From NCBI GenBank assembly GCA_007132725.1, contig SLOD01000122.1:1-46637 (forward strand): DNA of 46,637 nt, in the 5' to 3' direction. The DNA is from Candidatus Sumerlaeota bacterium. Lineage in GTDB: Bacteria; UBP6; UBA1177. How positions within the stretch are numbered: the first letter of the stretch is position 1; every line of letters begins with the position of its first letter. Positions 20,918-29,162 of the stretch are shown one piece after another. A model generated the notes under the pieces. The model was not told where the DNA came from, made no database searches, and saw nothing but the letters and a program-made list of their open reading frames with translations. Both the position numbers and the translations under genes were made by a program.

Positions 20918-22111
20918 ATGAAAAATTTTATGATTTTTTTACTGGCTCTCGTTTTTTCGTTATCAACAGTAACTGCTTGTGGGGATAACACTGAAGAGAC
21001 TCAGAATGAAGGGGGAAGTGACTCTGATCTGGAAGCAAGTGATGATGACTCAGCAACAGAATCGGATACAGACACTGAAACTGAAAATGCTGAAAAAGAT
21101 GATCCGTGCAAGGATTGCGGTAACGGAGAAATATGTTGTGACGGCAAATGCACTGTCCCAAACGAGTGCGGAGGCTGTGCGGAGTTTGAGTTTAAGTTAG
21201 GTGATCCATGCGGGGCTGATGATGATTGTCTTTTCGGTCAATGGGTCTGTAGCGGACCGGAAAATTTGCGTTGTGACAGCGATCTTAAAGATACTCAGTT
21301 TGATGATGCTCTTTGTTCTATGAATATTGACAAGTGGTGTCTTGATCAAAATATGATTGAACATCTAACGGGGGTCTGGGTACAGGAACTTTATTTGTCG
21401 GCAGATGCAAATGTACCTGTCGTCAACGATGTGAAGTCAGCTACAATGAAATATGTAAGAATTGAAATTGTTGAAAAGGATGGACATCTTGTACTTAAAG
21501 ATATGCTTCCTTGTGCAATGGAAACTCACATAACCGAAGGAGATGCCATTTCAAAAACAATAAAAACTTATTTCCCTGAGAATTTTTTGACCCGTTTTTT
21601 CTATGCGGGACCACACCAGCTTAAAACACCGTTAGCATGTTTTGACATTTCGGGAACTCCCGATAATTTTAATTTCCAAATGAACAGATGGTATGAGATG
21701 AGAGGTGCACATATATACGATGAAGATGGCAACTTTATTCTTGATGTTGAAACAGAAATGATAACAAGCAACGATGATCCCAGAATATTTGACCACAGTG
21801 AAGACGGAAGGCCGGGTTCTACTTTTGAAATACAAAGTTCCATAGCAAGCGGTTTTGTCTGGGGAGTAATAATGAACTTTATGGAACTGACCGTTATCAA
21901 CGGAAGTGGAACATCTCTTTCCGGAACTGTTGACTGGAACGAAATAAGCCATACAATTGACTCTTCGCACTATCTTTTCAAAGCGGAGAGAACCACTACA
22001 GCAAGGCCTGATGAAAGTTCATTTAAAATGGTCAAACTTGATGAACCTTTAAGTTGTGAAGAAATAGAACCGATACTTGAAGAACTTTTTCCGGAAAAAA
22101 TGATACCTTAA
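20918..22111 (+). CDS. Predicted lipoprotein with acidic linker and Cys-rich module, unknown function
   Basis: Lipobox STVTAC; SDSDLEASDDDSATESDTDTETENAE linker; CGNGEICCDGKCTVPNECGGC...GDPCGADDDCLFGQWVCSGPENLRCD; unknown C-terminal domain. Confidence 0.8.
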   Translation: MKNFMIFLLALVFSLSTVTACGDNTEETQNEGGSDSDLEASDDDSATESDTDTETENAEKDDPCKDCGNGEICCDGKCTVPNECGGCAEFEFKLGDPCGADDDCLFGQWVCSGPENLRCDSDLKDTQFDDALCSMNIDKWCLDQNMIEHLTGVWVQELYLSADANVPVVNDVKSATMKYVRIEIVEKDGHLVLKDMLPCAMETHITEGDAISKTIKTYFPENFLTRFFYAGPHQLKTPLACFDISGTPDNFNFQMNRWYEMRGAHIYDEDGNFILDVETEMITSNDDPRIFDHSEDGRPGSTFEIQSSIASGFVWGVIMNFMELTVINGSGTSLSGTVDWNEISHTIDSSHYLFKAERTTTARPDESSFKMVKLDEPLSCEEIEPILEELFPEKMIP

Positions 22112-22248
22112 ATGGCAAACTTTGCCTTCCTGCTTAGAAACGGTTAAAATTTTAAAAAAAATCATTTAAACTTTTTTCATCTTCTTGATTTTAACATTTT
22201 TTGGATATAAAGTTACCGGTCTTTTAACTTCTTTACCGGGAGGTTGGC

Positions 22249-23682
22249 GTGTGTGGAATTGCTGGAATATTTAACTTTGAAGATGCTGAAACTTTAGTTG
22301 CGGAAACTCTTTTTGCCATTCAGCACCGGGGACAGGAAAGCTGCGGGATAGCTGTGAGAGACTGCCGGGGCAATATTTCTTACCATAAAGGAATGGGCCT
22401 CGTTAAGCAGGTACTCACCCCGGAAAACATTGCTAAACACCAGGGGAGCATTGCTATCGGACATGTTCGTTATCCTACTGCAGGAAGAAGTGACAAAGTT
22501 AACAGCCAGCCTCATGTGGCAGAACTTCCCGAAGGTCCGCACATTGCAGTTTGCAGTAATGGCGACATTATAAATTATAATGAAATCCGTACCTGGCTTG
22601 AAAATGAGCATTCTTTCACTTTCAGAAGTGACAATGACGGAGAACTCATTGGAAGATTGGTAGCTTACTATCTTGTTCACGAAAAAATGACTATTGAAGA
22701 AGCAATAACTGAAACTCAAAATAAACTTAAAGGCGCTTTTTCAACTCTGCTCATTTACAGAGATATGATGTTCGCTTTCCGCGATCCGCATGGGTTCAGA
22801 CCTTTTGTACTTGGACATCTCAACCACGAAACAGGAAAAGAAATTATGTCCGACGGAGTTGTTTTTGCATCTGAAAGCTGCTCTTTTGGAATTGTCGGAG
22901 CAACCTTCATCAGAGAGCTTGAACCGGGCGAAATAATTCGTCTGGAAAGAGGAAAGCCTCTTAAAGTTGTAGCAACTGCCGGGAAAAACAAACAGCACTG
23001 TGTTTTTGAGCTGATCTACTTCTCAAGACCCGACGGAATAACTTTTGATGAGCTTGTTTACGATGTAAGGAAAAAGATAGGGGCAAAACTTTTTGATTAT
23101 GACAAAGATCTCGGAGTTGATAAAGATACTGTTGTAATGGCTGTTCCCGATTCTTCGAATTTTGTTGCTCTTGGCTATGCCCAAGCTTCTCCGGCCAATT
23201 TTGATATGGGTCTTTTGAGGAACCACTATGTAGGCAGAACATTTACTAAACCGGAACAGAAACAGAGAGACGAAGGGGTCAGACATAAATTCAACCCTCT
23301 TCCTGAATTTTTCAATAACAAAAAAGTTGTTCTTGTTGATGACTCTATTGTAAGAGGTACCACGCTGAGAAAAATAGTAAGAATGGTACGCGGTGCAGGA
23401 GCAAAAGAAATACATGTCAGGATCGGATCCCCAAAAGTTGTTGGCAGCTGTTACTATGGCATTGATACTCCTACACGGAAAGAACTAATTGCTTCCAAAA
23501 AAGATGTGGATGAAATTTGTGACTTTATTGAAGCAGACAGTCTGAAATATATGAGTGTTGAAGATTTTAACATAATCTTACAACATCCTGGCAACTTCTG
23601 CTTTGCATGTTTCAATCTTAAATATCAATATTCTCCTGAAGATTTTCTTCAAAAAACAAATGCACCGGACAACAGGTGCTGA
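22249..23682 (+). CDS. purF: Amidophosphoribosyltransferase (glutamine PRPP amidotransferase)
   Basis: GTG start giving MCGIAGIFNF (Cys2 Ntn nucleophile), IQHRGQESCGIAV, SNGDIINYNEIR, PRPP motif VVLVDDSIVRGTT, YYGIDTPTRKELIA. Confidence 0.94.
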   Translation: MCGIAGIFNFEDAETLVAETLFAIQHRGQESCGIAVRDCRGNISYHKGMGLVKQVLTPENIAKHQGSIAIGHVRYPTAGRSDKVNSQPHVAELPEGPHIAVCSNGDIINYNEIRTWLENEHSFTFRSDNDGELIGRLVAYYLVHEKMTIEEAITETQNKLKGAFSTLLIYRDMMFAFRDPHGFRPFVLGHLNHETGKEIMSDGVVFASESCSFGIVGATFIRELEPGEIIRLERGKPLKVVATAGKNKQHCVFELIYFSRPDGITFDELVYDVRKKIGAKLFDYDKDLGVDKDTVVMAVPDSSNFVALGYAQASPANFDMGLLRNHYVGRTFTKPEQKQRDEGVRHKFNPLPEFFNNKKVVLVDDSIVRGTTLRKIVRMVRGAGAKEIHVRIGSPKVVGSCYYGIDTPTRKELIASKKDVDEICDFIEADSLKYMSVEDFNIILQHPGNFCFACFNLKYQYSPEDFLQKTNAPDNRC

Positions 23683-24471
23683 ATGGCCAAAGTAAGTTCC
23701 ATAGAAAAACTTATCCGTATCATGGAAACACTGAGGTCCCCTGAAGGATGCCCATGGGACAGAAAACAGAGTGTTAGATCATTGCGGCCTTATGTTATTG
23801 AAGAAGCTTTTGAAACTGCTGAAGCTATTGACAACTTTGACCCTAAAGACAAACAAAGTGTCGATGAATTAAAAAAAGAACTGGGAGATCTTCTTCTTCA
23901 AGTTGTATTTATTTCACAAATGGCAAAAGAATCAGGACTTTTTGATTTTGAGGATGTTGCAAAGTCAATTTCAAATAAACTGGAAAGTCGCCATCCACAT
24001 GTTTTTGGAGATGTCAAAGTTAAAGACAGTGAGCAGGTTATTACCAACTGGAATTTGATAAAAAAAGAGGAGGAGTCGAGAAAAAATCTTCTCGATGGAA
24101 TACCTTCGGCAATGCCGGCAATAAACCTTTCCCAAAGATATGCATCCCGTGCAGCAAGTGTAGGTTTTGACTGGAACAAGTGGGAAGATGTCGTTGCAAA
24201 AATAGAAGAAGAGCGTCTTGAATTGCTTGAAGCAGCAAGATCCGGGGATACCGGAGATATCGAACATGAGCTTGGAGATCTTCTTTTTGCTGTTGTGAAC
24301 ATGGGAAGGAAACTTGGGGTGGACTCTGAAAAAGCTTTAAAAAAGTGTGCCGCCAGATTCAAAGAGAGATTCGACAAGATGGAAGAACTTGATCCGGACT
24401 TCATTAAAGGTGAAAGATCGCTGGAACACCTTGAAGATCTGTGGCAGAAAGCTAAAAAAGAACTGAAATAA
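23683..24471 (+). CDS. mazG: MazG nucleoside triphosphate pyrophosphohydrolase
   Basis: LRSPEGCPWDRKQSVRSLRPYVIEEAFETAEAI, ELGDLLLQVVFISQMAKE, RHPHVFGD, NWNLIKKEE, ELGDLLFAVVNMGRKL. Confidence 0.95.
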   Translation: MAKVSSIEKLIRIMETLRSPEGCPWDRKQSVRSLRPYVIEEAFETAEAIDNFDPKDKQSVDELKKELGDLLLQVVFISQMAKESGLFDFEDVAKSISNKLESRHPHVFGDVKVKDSEQVITNWNLIKKEEESRKNLLDGIPSAMPAINLSQRYASRAASVGFDWNKWEDVVAKIEEERLELLEAARSGDTGDIEHELGDLLFAVVNMGRKLGVDSEKALKKCAARFKERFDKMEELDPDFIKGERSLEHLEDLWQKAKKELK

Positions 24472-24481
24472 AAAGTAGAAA

Positions 24482-25264
24482 ATGTTTTATTGCGGCTTTG
24501 ACATAGGAAGCAGAACAGGAAAAGCAGTAGTTATTAATAACGATGATGAAATCCTTTTTTCAACCGTTATCCCCTCTGTTTCTCTTGCAATCTCAACTTA
24601 TAAAAAACTGTTCTCTTCTATTCCTCACGATATCAGAAAAAACATTGTTTCTTTTACTGTCACAGGCTACGGCAGAGAGTCGGTCATGCCGGAAGTTAAC
24701 TATAGTGCCACAGAAATAACATGTCACTTTCTTGGTGTAAAAAAAAGTTATCCTGCAACTCTTACTGTAATAGATATCGGAGGACAGGACAGCAAAGTTA
24801 TCACAATAAGACCCGACGGATCAATAAAAGACTTCGCTATGAATGACCGATGTGCCGCAGGAACAGGACGATTTGTCGAGGTAATGTGTGAGAGGATCGG
24901 CTTTTCATTCAAAGATTTTGCACAACTTAATGTAGAAAAGATAGAGACAGTCCCTATTAATTCAACCTGTACTGTTTTTGCAGAATCTGAAGTCATTTCT
25001 CTTTTGTCAAAAGGTATTGACGAATCCATCGTTGCTTCATCCCTTGCAAAAATGGCGGCGTGGAACACTTTTAATATGGCAAAAAAACTTCATCCTTCCC
25101 CCCCTATTTTCATGTCGGGAGGGGTTTCTGTTTTAAACCCTGTGGTTTATCATTTGAAAAATCTTTTTAGATCGGATATAGTTAGAGACTCAAACTCCCA
25201 GATAATGGGTGGATATGGGGCAGCTCTTTTTGGAAAAGACAAATTTCAAAAAGGAGAAGAATGA
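24482..25264 (+). CDS. 2-hydroxyacyl-CoA dehydratase activator-type ATPase (BadF/BadG/BcrA/BcrD family)
   Basis: FYCGFDIGSRTGKAVVI, VIDIGGQDSKVI, NDRCAAGTGRFVEVM, STCTVFAESEVISLLSKG, MSGGVSVLNPV. Confidence 0.92.
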   Translation: MFYCGFDIGSRTGKAVVINNDDEILFSTVIPSVSLAISTYKKLFSSIPHDIRKNIVSFTVTGYGRESVMPEVNYSATEITCHFLGVKKSYPATLTVIDIGGQDSKVITIRPDGSIKDFAMNDRCAAGTGRFVEVMCERIGFSFKDFAQLNVEKIETVPINSTCTVFAESEVISLLSKGIDESIVASSLAKMAAWNTFNMAKKLHPSPPIFMSGGVSVLNPVVYHLKNLFRSDIVRDSNSQIMGGYGAALFGKDKFQKGEE

Positions 25265-25488
25265 AAAAAGTTTTAATTATCACAATAATTTTTGCAGTTT
25301 CTGTTTCTTTTGTTGTCAAATCATGGACCCATGAAATAGACAATTACGGAACAAAAGAGATCGACCTTGTGAACAGTGCCGGGAAAACAGTATGCATGAG
25401 CTGTATAGGACTTTCCGACGAAAATATCATCACTTATATTTTAAATATATTTCGCTCTGAAAGCAGTAACAGTAAAGAGAAAAAATGA
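25261..25488 (+). CDS. Small signal-anchored CXXC-motif protein (CD1871A-like)
   Basis: 75 aa, N-terminal hydrophobic segment then IDLVNSAGKTVCMSCIGLS; ATGA overlaps with both flanking genes support translation. Family resemblance is from memory. Confidence 0.75.
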   Translation: MKKVLIITIIFAVSVSFVVKSWTHEIDNYGTKEIDLVNSAGKTVCMSCIGLSDENIITYILNIFRSESSNSKEKK

Positions 25489-26357
25489 ACAGAAAACTTA
25501 TACAACTTTTATTTCTGATCCTTCAAAATCCTTTTATAGGCAACTTCCTGACCGGAAGACCTCATACCGGCACAACTAAATCTTTCTGCGCTCCGGGACT
25601 TCACTGTTACAGCTGCCCGTCAATGGCTTTCGGGTGTCCTCTGGGAGTTTTACAGTATGTAGTAAAGTATGCCAGAATGATCCCCTACTATGCCATCGGA
25701 TCCATAGCCGCTGTTGCAGCATTTTTTGGGTCGGCAACTTGCGGATTTGTATGTCCTTTCGGTTTTTTTCAGGAAATATTACACTCCATTTCTCCATGGA
25801 AAAATAATAAAGCAGTTTTACCTAAAGGATTCCGTTATATAAAATGGGGAATACTGATAGTTTTTGTAATACTTGTCCCTGCTCTCGGCGTAGCTCAAAG
25901 TTTTTGTGCGTGGATATGTCCCACAGGGACAATTTTTGCCGGACTTCCTTTGATCGGCGTTAATAAAGGGTTGCGTGCTTCTATCGGGGTAACATTTTAC
26001 TGGAAAATAATTCTATCAACTCTTATCGTTCTTTATGTTATGAGAGAAAAAAGGGCTTTTTGCAGATACCTGTGTCCTCTTGGACTTATGCTGGGTTTTT
26101 TTAATAAAATATCTCTTTATCAGATAAAACTTAATAAAAACAAATGCACAACCTGTAAAGCTTGTCAGAAGTCATGTCCGATGGGCCTTGATCTTCCAAA
26201 AGAAATAAATTCTATAGACTGCATAAAATGTGGTGACTGCATACCTTCCTGTCCGGCTGAATTCAGTGCTATAAGCAAAGGGTTCACTTTTTCAGATAGG
26301 GTTGAAGATCCAAAAACAACTCTTGATCTAAAGCATAAGCAAACTTCCCGCCATTAG
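25485..26357 (+). CDS. NapH/YccM-type membrane-bound 4Fe-4S ferredoxin protein
   Basis: TM segments with CPSMAFGCPLG, CGFVCPFGFFQE, CAWICPTG, CRYLCPLG, and two C-terminal 4Fe-4S motifs CTTCKACQKSCPMG and CIKCGDCIPSCP. Confidence 0.92.
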   Translation: MNRKLIQLLFLILQNPFIGNFLTGRPHTGTTKSFCAPGLHCYSCPSMAFGCPLGVLQYVVKYARMIPYYAIGSIAAVAAFFGSATCGFVCPFGFFQEILHSISPWKNNKAVLPKGFRYIKWGILIVFVILVPALGVAQSFCAWICPTGTIFAGLPLIGVNKGLRASIGVTFYWKIILSTLIVLYVMREKRAFCRYLCPLGLMLGFFNKISLYQIKLNKNKCTTCKACQKSCPMGLDLPKEINSIDCIKCGDCIPSCPAEFSAISKGFTFSDRVEDPKTTLDLKHKQTSRH

Positions 26358-27137
26358 TACCATTCCTGCTATCAGTCCATAGATAGCAATGTGATGTTCC
26401 CCATATTTTTCAGCAGTGGGAAGCAATTCATCAAGTGAAATATAGACCATTATTCCGGCAACAAGAGCAAAAGTTATTCCAAAAACTGAATCATCAAAAA
26501 ACCACATAAGGAAGAAAAATCCGATAATTGCACCAAGCGGTTCTGCAAGTCCCGATAAAATTGAAAGCCACAAAGCCTTTTTTCTGCTTCCTGTCGCATA
26601 ATAAACCGGAACGGAAACCGCTATCCCTTCAGGAATGTTGTGTATTGCAATGGCTATTGCTATGCTCACGCCTAAAGCGGGATCTTCAAGGGCACCTACA
26701 AATGTTGCAAGTCCTTCAGGAAAGTTGTGTATTGCTATTGCAAGTGCAGAAAAAAGTCCCATTCTCATAAGCTTTTTCTTACTTGCCTCATCAATATCTT
26801 TGTCCATTTCTTTTACATCTCTAAGTTCATGGGGATTTTCAAAATTGGGGACAAATTTATCAATGAGGGCGATTATTGCTATTCCGGCAAAGAATGAGAC
26901 AACTGTAATGATCTCCCCTTTTGTTCCGCCAAACACTTTCTCAAGCGATTCAAATGCTTCGGGAAGGATCTCCACAAAAGAAACATATATCATAACACCT
27001 GCAGAAAAACCGAGAGCAGCTGAAAGAAAACGGGTGTTAATCCTTTTTGAAAAAAAAGCGAAAAGTCCACCTATTCCAGTCGAAAGACCTGCAAACAGGG
27101 TGAGCCCGAAAGCAAAAAGAAAATTTTCTGTATTCAT
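26328..27137 (-). CDS. zupT: ZIP-family divalent metal transporter (ZupT-like)
   Basis: AIHNFPEGLATFVGAL and AIAIHNIPEGIAVSVPVYYATGSRKKALWLSILSGLAEPLGA. Confidence 0.93.
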   Translation of the reverse strand: MNTENFLFAFGLTLFAGLSTGIGGLFAFFSKRINTRFLSAALGFSAGVMIYVSFVEILPEAFESLEKVFGGTKGEIITVVSFFAGIAIIALIDKFVPNFENPHELRDVKEMDKDIDEASKKKLMRMGLFSALAIAIHNFPEGLATFVGALEDPALGVSIAIAIAIHNIPEGIAVSVPVYYATGSRKKALWLSILSGLAEPLGAIIGFFFLMWFFDDSVFGITFALVAGIMVYISLDELLPTAEKYGEHHIAIYGLIAGMVLMAGSLLML

Positions 27138-27139
27138 TC

Positions 27140-27910
27140 TTATTTTTTCCTGTTCACCAGATGGAAATCGGATTGAGCTGTGGGATATATGACGATGTCG
27201 GATATTGTGACATGCGGGGGTCTTGCTGCAACAAAAAGTATTGTTTCAGCTACATCTTCGGCAAAAAGAGGTTGGAAACCTTCATACATTTTTTTTGCCC
27301 GCTCTTTGTCTCCGTCAAACCTTACTATGCTGAACTCTGTTTCTGTGAGTCCAGGATCAACCGTTGAAACCCTTATCTCGGTATTTGTAAGATCTTTCCT
27401 CAGAGAGTTTGTTATAGCATTGACTGCGTGTTTTGTTGCGGTATAGACGCTGCCTCCGGGATATGTTCCCCTTCCTGCAATTGAGCCGATATTGATTATG
27501 TGTCCTCTGTCCCTTTCAACCATTCCGGGAATGACTGCTCTTGAAACATATAAAAGCCCTTTGACATTTGTGTCTATCATCACTTCCCAGTCATCAATTT
27601 TATTTTCATAAAGAGGCCCCAAACCCTTTCCCAGTCCAGCATTGTTCACAAGAATATCTATTTCATTAAAATCTTTGGGAAGATTTTTAAAGAACCGTTC
27701 GACATCTTCTCTGTTGCTAACATCAAGCTGTCCCACAAAATATTTGATTCCGTACTTGCTTTTAAGTATTTCCCCAAGTTCCTCTACTCTATCCAGTCTT
27801 CTTGCAAGAAGAATCAGATTACATCCTGCCGTTGCAAAGGACTCGGCACATGCTTTGCCTATCCCTGCACTTGCTCCGGTTATGCAAGCTATTTTTCCTG
27901 AAAGTTTCAT
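27140..27910 (-). CDS. Short-chain dehydrogenase/reductase (SDR)
   Basis: ITGASAGIGKACAESFA, NNAGLG, YTATKHAVNAITNSLRKDL, VDPGLTETEF. Confidence 0.93.
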   Translation of the reverse strand: MKLSGKIACITGASAGIGKACAESFATAGCNLILLARRLDRVEELGEILKSKYGIKYFVGQLDVSNREDVERFFKNLPKDFNEIDILVNNAGLGKGLGPLYENKIDDWEVMIDTNVKGLLYVSRAVIPGMVERDRGHIINIGSIAGRGTYPGGSVYTATKHAVNAITNSLRKDLTNTEIRVSTVDPGLTETEFSIVRFDGDKERAKKMYEGFQPLFAEDVAETILFVAARPPHVTISDIVIYPTAQSDFHLVNRKK

Positions 27911-27924
27911 ATCAAACTCCTAGA

Positions 27925-29040
27925 CTATTTAAGATTTTCGGGGTTCAATCCTTGAAGTTCGGGAAGCACGAAAAGGCCGTCTTTTCTAACAAGAACACCG
28001 TCAAAATATATTTCTCCGCCACCATATTCGGGAGTTTGTATCATTACAAGATCCCAGTGGATGGACGACTTGTTGCCATTGTCACATTCTCCGTAAGCTC
28101 TTCCGGGAGTAAGGTGAATAGAACCTGATATTTTTTCATCGAAAAGGATGTTTACAGTCGGCTCAACAATGTAAGGATTAACTCCGAAAGCAAATTCTCC
28201 TACAAACTTAGCACCTTCATCTACATTGAATATTTCATCAAGTTTATCCATATTATTCCCTTCATATTTAACTATCTTTCCATTTTCAAAAGTGAGAACA
28301 ACCTTATTGAACTGGGTCCCGAGATAAATTGTCGGAGTATTATATTCAATAACTCCATTAATGGAGTCAATTACAGGTGCCGTAAATATTTCACCATCAG
28401 GGATATTGTATTCCCCCGCACATTTAATTGCAGACATTCCCTTGATCGAAAGAGTAATGTCTGTTCTTCCCGGACCTTTGATATGAACTTTATCAGTTCT
28501 TTCAAGCAGTTCCTTAAATGGATCCATCGCTTTATCCATTTTTGCATAGTCAAGTGTTGTAACATTGAAAAAGAATTCTTCGAAAGCTTCAATTGACATG
28601 TTAGATGCCTGAGCAAATCCGGGAGACGGGAACATTAAAGCCACCCATTTTTTACTCATTATTTCATTACTGACCGCCATACGGTAATTCTGCATTATTT
28701 TCATCATCTGTTTTTGAGGGACATCGTTCGTTTCGAACTTGTTTTCAAGTGCTCTTATACCGATATAAGCATCCATCTTTTTTGCAAACTCAAGCTCAGA
28801 CTCCCTCATTATGTCAAGCACTGTGTCTGTTGCATGCATGTAGTGTTTACGCTGAATTACCTGTGCATTTAGATTTATAAAAGGATGTGCTCCCTTTTTA
28901 CCCACAAGTTCAATGATTTCTTCAACCAGAGGATAAGCCGAAGGATCAACCGCACTTATCATAACTTTCTCATCTTTTTGAATTTTTGTTGAATAGTTTA
29001 CAAGAAGTTCTGCAAGTTTTTTTACTCTTTGGTCTTTCAT
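27925..29040 (-). CDS. M29-family aminopeptidase
   Basis: MKDQRVKKLAELLVNYSTKIQKDEKVMI; VEYNTPTIYLG-type segment; FVGEFAFGVNPYIVEPTVNILFDEKISGSIHLTPGRAYGECDNGNKSSIHWDLVMI. Start at 29040 has GGAG upstream. Confidence 0.9.
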   Translation of the reverse strand: MKDQRVKKLAELLVNYSTKIQKDEKVMISAVDPSAYPLVEEIIELVGKKGAHPFINLNAQVIQRKHYMHATDTVLDIMRESELEFAKKMDAYIGIRALENKFETNDVPQKQMMKIMQNYRMAVSNEIMSKKWVALMFPSPGFAQASNMSIEAFEEFFFNVTTLDYAKMDKAMDPFKELLERTDKVHIKGPGRTDITLSIKGMSAIKCAGEYNIPDGEIFTAPVIDSINGVIEYNTPTIYLGTQFNKVVLTFENGKIVKYEGNNMDKLDEIFNVDEGAKFVGEFAFGVNPYIVEPTVNILFDEKISGSIHLTPGRAYGECDNGNKSSIHWDLVMIQTPEYGGGEIYFDGVLVRKDGLFVLPELQGLNPENLK

Positions 29041-29162
29041 TTTTTTCTCCGTCTGAACATTAAATAAAAAACATTTTTCAGGCAATAGTAACAATATTGA
29101 ACTATTTGGCAAAATTATTCGTCTGTTTTTTAAGAATTTAGTGGAAATGGATGAAATATTTA

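Noticed and set aside
22114-22126. GGCAAACTTTGCC palindrome after the 20918 lipoprotein gene, considered as a terminator
   Set aside because: Only 4-6 bp stem with tiny loop and no following T-run.
23898-24404. 168-aa - strand ORF opposite mazG
   Set aside because: Ser-rich shadow ORF of a well-conserved gene.
26635-27192. 185-aa + strand ORF opposite zupT
   Set aside because: Antisense to conserved HNFPEG/HNIPEG transporter motifs; composition typical of a shadow frame.
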